Shown here: positions 1-8,217 of the stretch, one piece after another | Layout of the letters: each line of letters opens with the position of its first letter | How positions within the stretch are numbered: the stretch's first letter is position 1 | Assembly: GCF_002994635.1 (NCBI RefSeq) | Contig: NZ_PVNL01000062.1 | Location: 1-49,418, forward strand | Source of the DNA: Enhygromyxa salina | Lineage (GTDB): Bacteria; Myxococcota_A; Polyangia; Nannocystales; Nannocystaceae | Length of the DNA stretch: 49,418 nt | Direction: 5' to 3' | Notes under the pieces: model-generated | What the model was told of the DNA's origin: nothing | Databases searched by the model: none | The model's input: only the letters and a program-made list of their open reading frames with translations | Position numbers and translations under genes: made by a program

Positions 1-2280
1 CCCCAGCACCCCCCGCGCCCGCTCCCACTCCTTCAGCTGCGTCAGCGAAGCCACCAACCCCAGCAGCGCCGCTCGCTGAAGCTCCACACTAACCAACCCC
101 TCCCCCAAGACCGCCCGCTCAAACACCTCAGCAGCCCGCCCAGGCTCCGCAATGCTCGCGAACTGCCGCCCAAGCAGATAATCCCCAATCCCAGCATACC
201 CCGGCAACCCAGCAATCTTCGCCGCCGTCCACAGCTGCAGCATCGAGCTCGCCCGCGAATCATCACTCACCCGAAACGGCCCAAAAAACTCGACAACCAG
301 CGGAGCAAGCTCCACATCCCCAGCCCCAAGCAGCTTGATCTGCAGCTGCCGCCGACCAGCCTCGCTCAACCCCAGCCCGATCGCCGCCCGGTAGTGGATC
401 GCCGCCTCGTCCAGCCGCCCAGCCACCAGCGCCGTGTCCCCGCGCTGTTCCTCGATCACCGCCCGCACCGTAGCCGTCAGCTCCTCGCGCCCAGCCAGCT
501 CGTCCAGCACCGCCGCCGCCTGGTCGAACTGCTCCCACCCCGCGAGCATGTCGGCCAGCCGCAAGAAGTGGCCAGGCTCGTCCGGCTCGATCCGACACAG
601 CGTCCGCTGAGTATCCAGTGCCTCCTCCTCCTGCCCCAGCACCCGCGCGACCGCAGCGGCGTGGGCGAGATCAGCGGCCCGGTGCGCACACGGCCGCCGA
701 AACACGGAGCTTCGCTGGTATCGCTGCGCCTGCGCCTCGACGTCCGCCTCCCGCAGCGGAATCTCGCGCAGGAACCCGAGCCACTGCTGCTCGAGCGCGT
801 CCAGGCCCACCCCATACGTAGCCTCGAAGTCCCCCGCGTTGCCATACAGCTCCGCGACCGACTCCCAGTCATGCGTCTGCGCCAACCACAGCACGAACGA
901 CCCGGCGGCGGTGTAGGCCCGGCTCGCCGCCGCCCCCCAAAACCCCGCGCCCATGATCGCCTGCAGCGGCGGTCGCTTCTCCAACCGATCGAGCACCGCC
1001 GCCTGCTCGTGCAGCCCCAGGTTGTCGTGCGCGCGCGGGGCCAGGGCCGTGGGCACGCCCTCGACCAGCGCGCCATTGAAGCGCAGCCCCGCGATCGGCA
1101 GCCCCAGCACGGGGTCGCCAAAGTCACCCAAGAACGCGTGCGCGAGCTCGTGGTGCATCACGTCGTGCGGCCACGGCCGCTGGCTCAGGTACATCTGCTG
1201 CCGCCACGGGGGTGACACTTCCACCTTGTTGGCCCCGATCAGCGCGCCGCGCTGATCCCCGCTGACAAAGATGAAGCTCTCGATCTTCCGGGTGGGCGCC
1301 GATCCCAGCCGGCGCTCGAGCCGGTGCCACGCAAACTCGTGCTCGGCCGCGACCATCTCGATCTCGCGCGCGGTGATCGAGGTCGGCGCGTAGCGGATCA
1401 CAAAGTGCTCGGTGGTCTTGGTCGCCGCCAGCACCCGCGCCAGGCTCTCTGTGGTCGCGGTGAACCCCAGGCGCGGCGCCGACCAGCCGATCGCCAGCGC
1501 CGCGAGCCCGAGCACCACCGCAACCAATGAACGCAGCCGATTCGGACCGCCCGCGAGCATTCGTGACCGACTCAACCGCAGCCGCTCATCCAGGCTCGCT
1601 CCCAGCGCCAGCCACACCGCCGCCGCGGCCACCCCGTTGTAGGCCCGGTACAGCACATAGCGCGATGAGATCTCGATCCCCTCGTCATAGATCGGCCCCG
1701 AGAACCACCCGACGAAGGGATCATACGCAAACACGACCGGATCAAAATACAGCCGATGCACGCCGATCAACGTCGAGCCCAGCAGCGGCATCCAGCCCGC
1801 GATCAGCACGACCCACCGCGGCCGCGGGCCGATCAGCAGCGCGGCGCTGACCCCCGCGAGCCAGGCCAGCGCGGCCGAACACATCGGCCCGATCACAAAG
1901 TACGCCGCGCCCCCGAACGGATCGCAATTGGTCGTCCACAGCATCCCCACCACCAGCAGGCCGAGCGCGAGACCGACCAACCACGCCAGCTCGCGCGCCC
2001 CGTGAGCCGCGAGCCGCCACAGCGGTCCACGCTCGTCCGGGGATCCCCCAGTGTCAGCCGCGGCTCGCAGCTCCAGCACCGCGTCGACCCCCGCGGCCGC
2101 GGCCAGACAGCTCAGCAGCGGCGCCAGCAGCAGACTCGAGAAATAGCCCAACGTCCCCGCCATGGGCACGAAGCTCAGCGCGAGCACGCAGACGAACACG
2201 AGCGCTCGCCGACGCAGGTAGGGCCGACGCGGGATGGTTCGCAGCCAGTGCAGCACGCCCGTCACGCCCGGAGTATGCAT
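1..2280 (-). CDS. Multi-pass membrane protein with gluzincin-type HELAH metallopeptidase-like domain and TPR-like tail (3' end beyond window)
   Basis: Reading the minus strand from ATG at 2280 gives 760 uninterrupted codons that reach base 1 still open, so the C-terminus lies outside the window. Residues 1-270 are hydrophobic with several membrane segments (for example around 25-60, 95-115, 125-150 and 155-170, and again near 255-270). A soluble domain follows, with HELAH at residues 377-381 and a downstream Glu (E407 in NGALVEGVP), the HExxH...E arrangement of gluzincin (peptidase MA-like) zinc sites. After about residue 530 the sequence is alanine- and leucine-rich helical repeats resembling TPR (LAHAAAVARVLGQEEEA, FLRLADMLAGWEQFDQAAAVL). 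In known families this layout suggests a membrane-anchored peptidase facing the periplasm. Substrate and true activity are unknown. It is divergent from the TPR gene at 2367. Confidence 0.72.
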   Translation of the reverse strand, partial: MHTPGVTGVLHWLRTIPRRPYLRRRALVFVCVLALSFVPMAGTLGYFSSLLLAPLLSCLAAAAGVDAVLELRAAADTGGSPDERGPLWRLAAHGARELAWLVGLALGLLVVGMLWTTNCDPFGGAAYFVIGPMCSAALAWLAGVSAALLIGPRPRWVVLIAGWMPLLGSTLIGVHRLYFDPVVFAYDPFVGWFSGPIYDEGIEISSRYVLYRAYNGVAAAAVWLALGASLDERLRLSRSRMLAGGPNRLRSLVAVVLGLAALAIGWSAPRLGFTATTESLARVLAATKTTEHFVIRYAPTSITAREIEMVAAEHEFAWHRLERRLGSAPTRKIESFIFVSGDQRGALIGANKVEVSPPWRQQMYLSQRPWPHDVMHHELAHAFLGDFGDPVLGLPIAGLRFNGALVEGVPTALAPRAHDNLGLHEQAAVLDRLEKRPPLQAIMGAGFWGAAASRAYTAAGSFVLWLAQTHDWESVAELYGNAGDFEATYGVGLDALEQQWLGFLREIPLREADVEAQAQRYQRSSVFRRPCAHRAADLAHAAAVARVLGQEEEALDTQRTLCRIEPDEPGHFLRLADMLAGWEQFDQAAAVLDELAGREELTATVRAVIEEQRGDTALVAGRLDEAAIHYRAAIGLGLSEAGRRQLQIKLLGAGDVELAPLVVEFFGPFRVSDDSRASSMLQLWTAAKIAGLPGYAGIGDYLLGRQFASIAEPGRAAEVFERAVLGEGLVSVELQRAALLGLVASLTQLKEWERARGVLG

Positions 2281-2366
2281 GGGCGGGGGGTCGCGCATCA
2301 GACGCATTACCGCTTTCGCTTCAGACCTGGGCGCCGCGGTTGTATGATCGGCCGGGAGAGAGCCCC

Positions 2367-3026
2367 ATGGCCGCAACCAAGAAAGACCTGTGGAGCGCTG
2401 CGATCGAGGCGTTCGAGGACGGCAGCCACGCGGTGCTCGAGCGGGTCTGTCGCGCGCTACTCGAGCACGAGCCGGAAAATTTTCCGGTTCGCATGCTGCT
2501 GGCGCACGCGCTGCTCAAGATGAAGCGGTTCCCCGAAGCCGGCGATCTGCTCGAAGGCGCCAACCCCAGCGACGAGCGAACCCTCGTGCTGTGGCATCGC
2601 ACGACTGGCGACTACTACGTCGAGCGGGGCGATCACGAGGCCGCCGAAGACGAGTACGCGTCGGCGCTGGCGATCGCCGACGCGATGTCCAGCGATCTCG
2701 TGCTCGATCTCGTCGAGGCGCGGATCAACCAGGGCAGCCACGAGGCCGCCCTGCGCACGATCGAGACCTTCGTCGCGCGGCACGAGCACGAGCCCCTCGA
2801 CGACCGTGAGCTGCTCGCGTTCGCCAAGGCCCGGGTGCTCCGCAACCTCGGCCGGTTCGAGCAAGCCCTCGTCGCCGCCCGCGAAGCCGAGGGCCTCGGC
2901 CGCGAGCTCGGCGGGTTCCCCGGCTGCGAAGCGTTGATCACTGATCTCGAGGCGCGCCTGGCCTGGGACGCGAGGCTCCCCGCCTCCCAGGCTCGGGTCG
3001 AGCTCGACGCCGATTCGCCCGAGTAG
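2367..3026 (+). CDS. TPR-repeat protein, function unknown
   Basis: A 219-residue soluble protein with no signal peptide or membrane segment. It is helical throughout and contains TPR-like units (VRMLLAHALLKMKRFPEAGDLLEGA near residues 40-65, WHRTTGDYYVERGDHEAAEDEYASAL near 75-105, LLAFAKARVLRNLGRFEQALVAAREAE near 140-170). The ATG at 2367 is preferred to the one at 2340 because a GGGAGAG ribosome-binding sequence sits about 8 bases upstream. TPR proteins usually act as protein-interaction scaffolds; nothing shows the partner. It is divergent from the membrane peptidase-like gene, which also ends in TPR-like repeats, so a shared role is possible but only inferred. Confidence 0.75.
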   Translation: MAATKKDLWSAAIEAFEDGSHAVLERVCRALLEHEPENFPVRMLLAHALLKMKRFPEAGDLLEGANPSDERTLVLWHRTTGDYYVERGDHEAAEDEYASALAIADAMSSDLVLDLVEARINQGSHEAALRTIETFVARHEHEPLDDRELLAFAKARVLRNLGRFEQALVAAREAEGLGRELGGFPGCEALITDLEARLAWDARLPASQARVELDADSPE

Positions 3027-3046
3027 CCCGAGCGCGCCGCCCGAGC

Positions 3047-3173
3047 TCCTGGGACGACTCGGATCAGCCGCCCGAGCCGCCAGGACGACTCGGGGTCAGC
3101 CGCCCGAGCTCTCCAGGAGACGATTCGGGGTCAGCCGTTCGAGTCCTGGGACGACTCGGCTACTCAGCTCGAG
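3047..3173. repeat. Degenerate tandem repeat, four units of 30-35 bp
   Basis: Between the TPR gene and the convergent lipoprotein there are four successive units at 3047-3076, 3077-3108, 3109-3143 and 3144-3173. Each runs approximately CCAGGACGACTCGGGGTCAG followed by CCGCCCGAG. Units differ by small indels and substitutions. The pattern could serve as an intergenic hairpin cluster or be slipped-strand debris; no coding frame is supported. Confidence 0.6.
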
Positions 3174-3179
3174 CGCAGG

Positions 3180-4355
3180 TCAGCCGCAGGGGATGACCGA
3201 GTCGAGCAGCTCGACCGCGCGCTCGATGTCCGCGGTGCCCGGCTCGCTGAGCGCGTAGATCGCCGCCAGCTCGTCGGCCGCGGTCGCGTCGTGCTCACGC
3301 AGCTCGCGATCGAGCGCCCCACCAGCGATCTGCACGAACGCCCAGTTCGCCTCGAGCGCCTCGCTGCACTGCTCGTCGTCGTGCGCGAGCAAGTGCTGGC
3401 GCAGGGCGACCACGAAGCCGCGGGCGAGCGCGTCGTCGAGCTGCTCCCACGCGTTGTCGAACAGCGCCTGGCCCTCGGCCGGGAGGTCGGCGTAGGTCGG
3501 GAAGTCGTCGATCGAGTACAGATCGCGGAAGCAACGGACCGCCAAGATCCCGTCGAAGATGCGCTGGTGGGCGGTCGGGCTGTAGTCGCGGACCAGCTTG
3601 GCGAAGCCGATCACGTCGCCGTCAGCCTGGGCGCCGCCCGTGTAGTAGGCCCACGCGGAGTCGCAGTCCTTCGGGGTCGCGACGCAGGTGAACGCCTCCT
3701 TGTAGACGGACAGATACGAGAACCACACGATCGCGGCTTCGATGCGGGCGGCGTGGACGTTGGGATCGCCCTCACCGGACATGCCGGCGATGAACGCGTC
3801 GTTGATCAACGGTCGGATCTGCACCGGGCCCGCGCAGCGATCCGGGTGGTTCTCGGCGTTTTGGGTGTTGGAGCACTGCTTGTCCGGGTCGAGCCCGGGG
3901 TCCCACTCGGCCTCGGGGATCTCGGGGTAGTGCAGATCCTCGCGTCGCTCGACCCGCGAGCCGAGGCCCTGGTCGAACTCATAGGCGGCGCGCGCCATGG
4001 TGAAGTCGTCTCGGGTCGGCGCGTCGTTGCGCCACAGCAGATCGGCGATCTCGTCGGCCGCCTCGACGCGGGCGATCGAGCCGGGCGGATCCGAGACCAG
4101 CTCGTAGACGCCGCCGTCCGAGATACACGCCTCATACGAATCCGCGTCGCTGTCCATTGGCAGGTAGTCGGTCGCGAGCGGGACACAGGCGCTCTCGTCG
4201 ACCGGGTCGTCGGCCGGATCACAGGGTTCTCCCGCACCGACGTCACCGTCGCCGTCACCACCGTCATCATCGATCGGGTCATCGCCCGCGCGGCAGGCCA
4301 CCAGCGTGGCGAACAAGGTCAGGGTACAAAGAGCGCGAAGAGGTTGTATGGGCAT
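3180..4355 (-). CDS. Lipoprotein of unknown function downstream of TonB receptor
   Basis: A 391-residue protein beginning MPIQPLRALCTLTLFATLVAC, a lipoprotein signal with lipobox LVAC and lipidated Cys21. An acidic linker (DDDGGDGDGD) follows, as in many lipoproteins of this group. The start at 4355 is chosen because it opens the signal peptide; codons further upstream add only a non-signal sequence. The mature part is about 330 residues, mostly helical, with several Cys residues (KQCSNTQ, DRCAGP, TPKDCDSAW, DEQCSEA, VIPCG) and the stretch DPNVHAARIEAAIVWFSYLS. No family is recognised with certainty. A remote resemblance to imelysin-type helical surface proteins was considered but not demonstrated. 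It lies 127 bp downstream of the TonB-dependent receptor on the same strand and is probably co-transcribed, suggesting a surface partner for uptake. Confidence 0.7.
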   Translation of the reverse strand: MPIQPLRALCTLTLFATLVACRAGDDPIDDDGGDGDGDVGAGEPCDPADDPVDESACVPLATDYLPMDSDADSYEACISDGGVYELVSDPPGSIARVEAADEIADLLWRNDAPTRDDFTMARAAYEFDQGLGSRVERREDLHYPEIPEAEWDPGLDPDKQCSNTQNAENHPDRCAGPVQIRPLINDAFIAGMSGEGDPNVHAARIEAAIVWFSYLSVYKEAFTCVATPKDCDSAWAYYTGGAQADGDVIGFAKLVRDYSPTAHQRIFDGILAVRCFRDLYSIDDFPTYADLPAEGQALFDNAWEQLDDALARGFVVALRQHLLAHDDEQCSEALEANWAFVQIAGGALDRELREHDATAADELAAIYALSEPGTADIERAVELLDSVIPCG

Positions 4356-4482
4356 CGGGTAGAACTCCAAGCCTCGGATACACCCGCGCGGCCGCACCCA
4401 ACAATCGGGAGACCACCCGTATCTGGCACCGAACTCCTGGAGGCGAATCCCCTGGCTGACCGAGGGTTTCCCCCTGTCCCGA

Positions 4483-6849
4483 TCAGAACCCGACCTCGAC
4501 CGACAGGTTGAGCGAGCGCGTGGCCCCATTGACGCTCGAGCCATGATAGCGATGCGGCGAGTCGATCACGTTCTCGAACACGAGTCCAAGCAGGACCACC
4601 GGATCAAATCGGTAGCCAGCGCGAAGATCCCAGACCGCGAACCCGGGCGTGCCACCATCGGGAATTCGCGTGTCGGCGACGTCGGCGAGCGCCAGGCGAT
4701 CTTGGGTGCCGGCCCAGCGCAGCGCCGAGCCCAGCCACAGGCCGACGTTCGAGTACCACGTCAGCTCGACGGTCCCGTTGAGCGGGGGCACCCGCGACAG
4801 CGGCAGCCGCTCCTCGTAGTTGCTCGCGCCGGTGTTGGTCGGCGGCGGCACGGGGTTTTGGCCCTCGCCCCAGGCCCACGAGAAGGTCGCACCGATCACG
4901 AACCCGGCCGGGATGAACACCCGCACGGAGCTGTCGACGCCGCGCAGCAACGCCCACCCGTCGAGGTTGACCAGCTGAAAGCGCGTGCGTGAGGCCTCGC
5001 AGCCGGTCGGGTTCTCGGCCGCGCCGCCCGGGCATGCACCCAGCTCGCGCGGGGCCCGGCCGATCAAGCCGCGGATGAACGAGTGCCAGACGAACAGGCT
5101 GGCCTCGACCCGCTTGTGACGCACGCGAAACCCGGTGTCGAACGACAGGGCCCGCTCGGGCTCGAGGCTCGCGTTCTCGAACTGAAACCCCGGGCCGGTC
5201 TGCTGGCGACTCGTCAGGTCGTCGAGGTTGGGCGCGCGAAAGCCCTGATCAAAGTCCAGGTGCCAGGTCAGCCACGGCGCGGCGACGACCATGAGCCCGG
5301 CGTTGCCGACCGCGGTCGCCCAGCTGCGATCGACCGCCAGGGTCTCGCTGGCGTCCTCGCCGTCGGCCTTGGCCCACACGAACGCCCCCCGGCCGCCGGC
5401 CCTGATCCGGACCCGCTCACCGATCCACACGTAGGGCTGGGCCCACACGCCGGAGGTCAGGTAGCGCGAGCCGTCGATGTACTGGCCGCGCGGCGCGACC
5501 GAGGTCACCGGCGGAGACACGTCCGTGAACTCCAGCCAGGCGTGGCTCTCGATCATGTCGAAGTACAGATCACCGCCGTAGTCGACCCCAAACGCGACGC
5601 GCTCACCGAGCGGGAGCACGGCCGTCGACAGCGTGGTGCGCAGGCCGAGCGTGTGCACGTCGTCGCGGCCGTTGCTCTCGATCCCACCGTCGATCGCAGG
5701 GACCCCGTTGTCGCGGGTCAGCTGGGTCCGCTCGTGCTGATTTTGGTAGCTCACGCTCACGCGCGCGCGCGCGGCCGCGTCGGGCCCGTCGGACATGTCC
5801 GCGGCGAGGTAGGTCAGGGTCCGAAACTGGTCGAGGTAGACCAGGCACTCGTCGTCGGGGGCCTCGGCTGGTGGGCACTTGTCGGTCCGCGGCGCGTCCT
5901 TTTGGCGGTAGTCGTAGTAGCCCGCGCTCAGTCGCCAGCGGTCATCAATTTGCCAGACCAGGCGCGCGTCGGCGGTCAGCTCGCGAAATCCGGTGCCGAG
6001 CTGGGTCCGCTCGTCACTGGCGAACCGGGGCTCCTTCCACGGCCGGCCCGTCGCGGGGGCCGTGACGGCGCCGGAGGTGCGCAGCTGCCCGACGTCGCGG
6101 TAGCCGACCCCGCCGAAGAATCCGAGCTTGCCCTTCCACCCGAGGTCGAGCTGCGCCCGCCCGCCGAGCTCGCCGTCGGCCGTGCGGTGGGCGAGCAGCA
6201 GGCGCGGGTGCACCGTCCACCGCTTCGAGCGATCCATGGTCGGATCCATGGGCGTCGTCAGCAGCGCGCCGCCGAGCGCATCGGACCCCCAGGTCGTCGA
6301 GGCCGCGCCGCGGACCACCTCGAGCCGCTGGATCGTGCGCGAGTCGACCGTGAAGAAGTACTGGTTGGGCCCCTGGCGAAACGTCGAGGTGTTGAGCCGG
6401 ATCCCGTCGAAGGCGATCAGCGTCTGCTGTCCGGTCAGCCCACGGACGTAGGGAGACGCCTGAGCGTGGGCGCTCTGCTGCACGTAGACCCCGGGCTCGA
6501 ACCGCAGCGCGTCGGGGGCCGAGCGAGGCAGCCGCTCTTGGATCTGGCGGCGGCTGACCACGCTGGCGTCACGCACGTAGTTGTCGGGCGTGTCGCTGCT
6601 CACGATGATCTCGCGAGTGGAGCGGTCGTCGTCGGCGGCGTCGTCGCCAGGTTCGGACTGGTCTGCATCCGCCTCGGGATCTGGATCCGAGTCTGGATCT
6701 GGATCGAGATCTTCGGTCTGCGCGCGGGTGTCATCCGGCGCCTCGCCCGACCCAGGCGGCCCCGCCCAGGCCAGACGTGAGGCTCCCGCCAACAGCCCAG
6801 CCAGCGCGGCGGCGAGCCGGGACCCTGGCCGGACAGACATTCCTCGCAT
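4483..6849 (-). CDS. TonB-dependent outer-membrane receptor
   Basis: A 788-residue outer-membrane receptor. It has a signal peptide (cleavage probably after AWA, residue 29), an acidic Asp-Pro linker (residues 47-75), a TonB-box-like REIIVSS at 79-85, a plug domain to about residue 200 with typical elements (SPYVRGLTGQQTLIAFDGIRLN, RLEVVRGAASTTWGSDALGG), then a 22-strand-type beta barrel ending in the expected C-terminal Phe (SVEVGF). The FRAPNLDDL motif is typical of the haem/haemoglobin/siderophore receptor branch. Such proteins import iron complexes or cobalamin using proton-motive force through TonB. The ligand cannot be assigned. A TetR gene lies upstream on the same strand (119 bp gap) and a lipoprotein downstream. 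ATG at 6849 is preferred to 6840 because a GGAG-like sequence precedes it. Confidence 0.9.
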   Translation of the reverse strand: MRGMSVRPGSRLAAALAGLLAGASRLAWAGPPGSGEAPDDTRAQTEDLDPDPDSDPDPEADADQSEPGDDAADDDRSTREIIVSSDTPDNYVRDASVVSRRQIQERLPRSAPDALRFEPGVYVQQSAHAQASPYVRGLTGQQTLIAFDGIRLNTSTFRQGPNQYFFTVDSRTIQRLEVVRGAASTTWGSDALGGALLTTPMDPTMDRSKRWTVHPRLLLAHRTADGELGGRAQLDLGWKGKLGFFGGVGYRDVGQLRTSGAVTAPATGRPWKEPRFASDERTQLGTGFRELTADARLVWQIDDRWRLSAGYYDYRQKDAPRTDKCPPAEAPDDECLVYLDQFRTLTYLAADMSDGPDAAARARVSVSYQNQHERTQLTRDNGVPAIDGGIESNGRDDVHTLGLRTTLSTAVLPLGERVAFGVDYGGDLYFDMIESHAWLEFTDVSPPVTSVAPRGQYIDGSRYLTSGVWAQPYVWIGERVRIRAGGRGAFVWAKADGEDASETLAVDRSWATAVGNAGLMVVAAPWLTWHLDFDQGFRAPNLDDLTSRQQTGPGFQFENASLEPERALSFDTGFRVRHKRVEASLFVWHSFIRGLIGRAPRELGACPGGAAENPTGCEASRTRFQLVNLDGWALLRGVDSSVRVFIPAGFVIGATFSWAWGEGQNPVPPPTNTGASNYEERLPLSRVPPLNGTVELTWYSNVGLWLGSALRWAGTQDRLALADVADTRIPDGGTPGFAVWDLRAGYRFDPVVLLGLVFENVIDSPHRYHGSSVNGATRSLNLSVEVGF

Positions 6850-6968
6850 TGTCGGAGCTCACCGCTGGTGAGCAAGGCGGGAAACCCCGGGTCCACGAGG
6901 GATTTCACTCGTGCGAGATGGCCGCGATCGGGCGCGGTGCGCCACAAAAAACCTGGCGGCCGTCGAGA

Positions 6969-7787
6969 TCAGCCGCCTTCGTGGCTCGCGCGCCACTCGA
7001 TGTTGGGCCGCGCGATCGGTCGCAGGCGGGTGTCGACGTCATCGTCGTGGCTGCCGTTGGAGCCCTGGGCCGCCTGCAGCGGCGCGGTCGCCTCGATCCC
7101 GCCACGGATCAGCCGCATCGCGTCCCGCACGAGCCCCCGCCACTCCGACTCCGCGAGCTCGGCTCCCGCGTCGGGCTTGGTCAGCAGCTCGTGGGCGTCG
7201 ACGCCGAGCCGCTCGAGCACCGCGTTGGTGGTGCCGCGCAGGATCAGCGCGTCGATCAGGTGCGCGGCCGTGCGCGGATCGATGTTTTGTCGGACCTCGC
7301 CGGTGTGCCGGGCCTCGCTGAGCCGGGCCGCGAGATCGTCGATCTGCCTGCGCCACAGCGCGCCGTGCAGCTCCCTCAGCTCGTCGTCGGCGGACGGCTC
7401 CATCGCGCTGGCGGCGAGACGAGCGAGCCGCGGATGCGCGAGCATGAAGCCGATCCGCGTCATCACCAGGCGCTCGAGCCCGGCGAACAGTCCGAGCACC
7501 TCGCGGGGGCCCGACGCCTCGGCGTCATCTGCCTGCGCGTGCTGTTGCGAGTCATTTTCCAACCACTGCGTGCGCCTGGCCTCGAGCTCGTCGGTCACCA
7601 ACCACCGATACAAGTCGAGCTTGTTCTCGAAGTATTGGTACATGCTGCCTTTGGCGATTCCTGCCCGAGAGACGATTCGTGACAGCGAAGCTTGGCGATA
7701 GGGGTAGGTCGAAAACTCATCGAGCGCGAGCTCGGTGATTCGTTTGCGCTTCTCGTCGGGGAGGTTGAGGAAGGTCGGCTTTGGCAT
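6969..7787 (-). CDS. TetR/AcrR-family transcriptional regulator
   Basis: A 272-residue regulator starting MPKPTFLNLPDEKRKRITELALDEF. The N-terminal helix-turn-helix is clear (residues about 8-55: YRQASLSRIVSRAGIAKGSMYQYFENKLDLYRWL), the signature of TetR proteins. The C-terminal ligand domain is divergent, as usual, and ends in a polar tail (SHDDDVDTRLRP). The start at 7787 is chosen because it places the HTH at the normal distance from the N-terminus; a longer in-frame extension to 8024 has no regulator features. It sits between an upstream feruloyl-CoA-synthetase-like gene and a downstream TonB receptor on the same strand, so either could be its target. The AATGCA-rich spacer upstream is a candidate operator region. 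Confidence 0.9.
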   Translation of the reverse strand: MPKPTFLNLPDEKRKRITELALDEFSTYPYRQASLSRIVSRAGIAKGSMYQYFENKLDLYRWLVTDELEARRTQWLENDSQQHAQADDAEASGPREVLGLFAGLERLVMTRIGFMLAHPRLARLAASAMEPSADDELRELHGALWRRQIDDLAARLSEARHTGEVRQNIDPRTAAHLIDALILRGTTNAVLERLGVDAHELLTKPDAGAELAESEWRGLVRDAMRLIRGGIEATAPLQAAQGSNGSHDDDVDTRLRPIARPNIEWRASHEGG

Positions 7788-8217
7788 CGGTACTCGTTCG
7801 ATTGCGCCTGGGGCGCTATTCGGGGTTGGGGGGAAAGCTGAGGGACTCGGGATGCAAACCAGGGCCGCCGCAGTGGGGCGTGACTGGGGGTGTAGTAATG
7901 ACCACTGCTTGAATCGGTATACTGAGACGGCGTTGGCAACGGTGCGAGTCGGCTCACCGCGAATGCACTCAATGCATACACGAACGCGAGACGAGAAGCG
8001 AGCGTGCGGTCGCACCGCTTTCAATACACTGATACGATCGCGGCTCTAGCAGCACTCGACTGCTGGCACTGAACGACCTTTTTTGCCCCTACCGCGGCTC
8101 AATGCAGCCCCCGCGGTGTCGCTAAATGCTACGAGGAGCGATTCAATGCATACCACCACGGGCTCCCAGAGCGCTCGACGCATTTCCTGCGGCATGGGCC
8201 ACGCGTGGGCGGGGAAA
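7788..8217. promoter_or_regulatory. 430-bp intergenic spacer with repeated AATGCA / TCAATGCATAC, putative tetR control region
   Basis: No gene is supported here. The spacer is less GC-rich than its flanks. An 11-bp sequence TCAATGCATAC occurs exactly twice, at 7969-7979 and 8143-8153, each containing the self-complementary ATGCAT. The hexamer AATGCA occurs also at 7962-7967 and 8101-8106. Such spaced repeats upstream of a TetR gene could be operators for autoregulation, but the sequence alone does not prove it. Confidence 0.35.

Noticed and set aside
3131..3173. Possible tRNA T-arm (GTTCGAGTCC) near 3137
   Set aside because: The sequence belongs to the tandem repeat units and no acceptor, D or anticodon stems can be built around it.
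5083..6780. 565-codon plus-strand open frame opposite the TonB receptor
   Set aside because: Antisense to a recognisable receptor with plug, barrel and C-terminal Phe; the frame has no family features.
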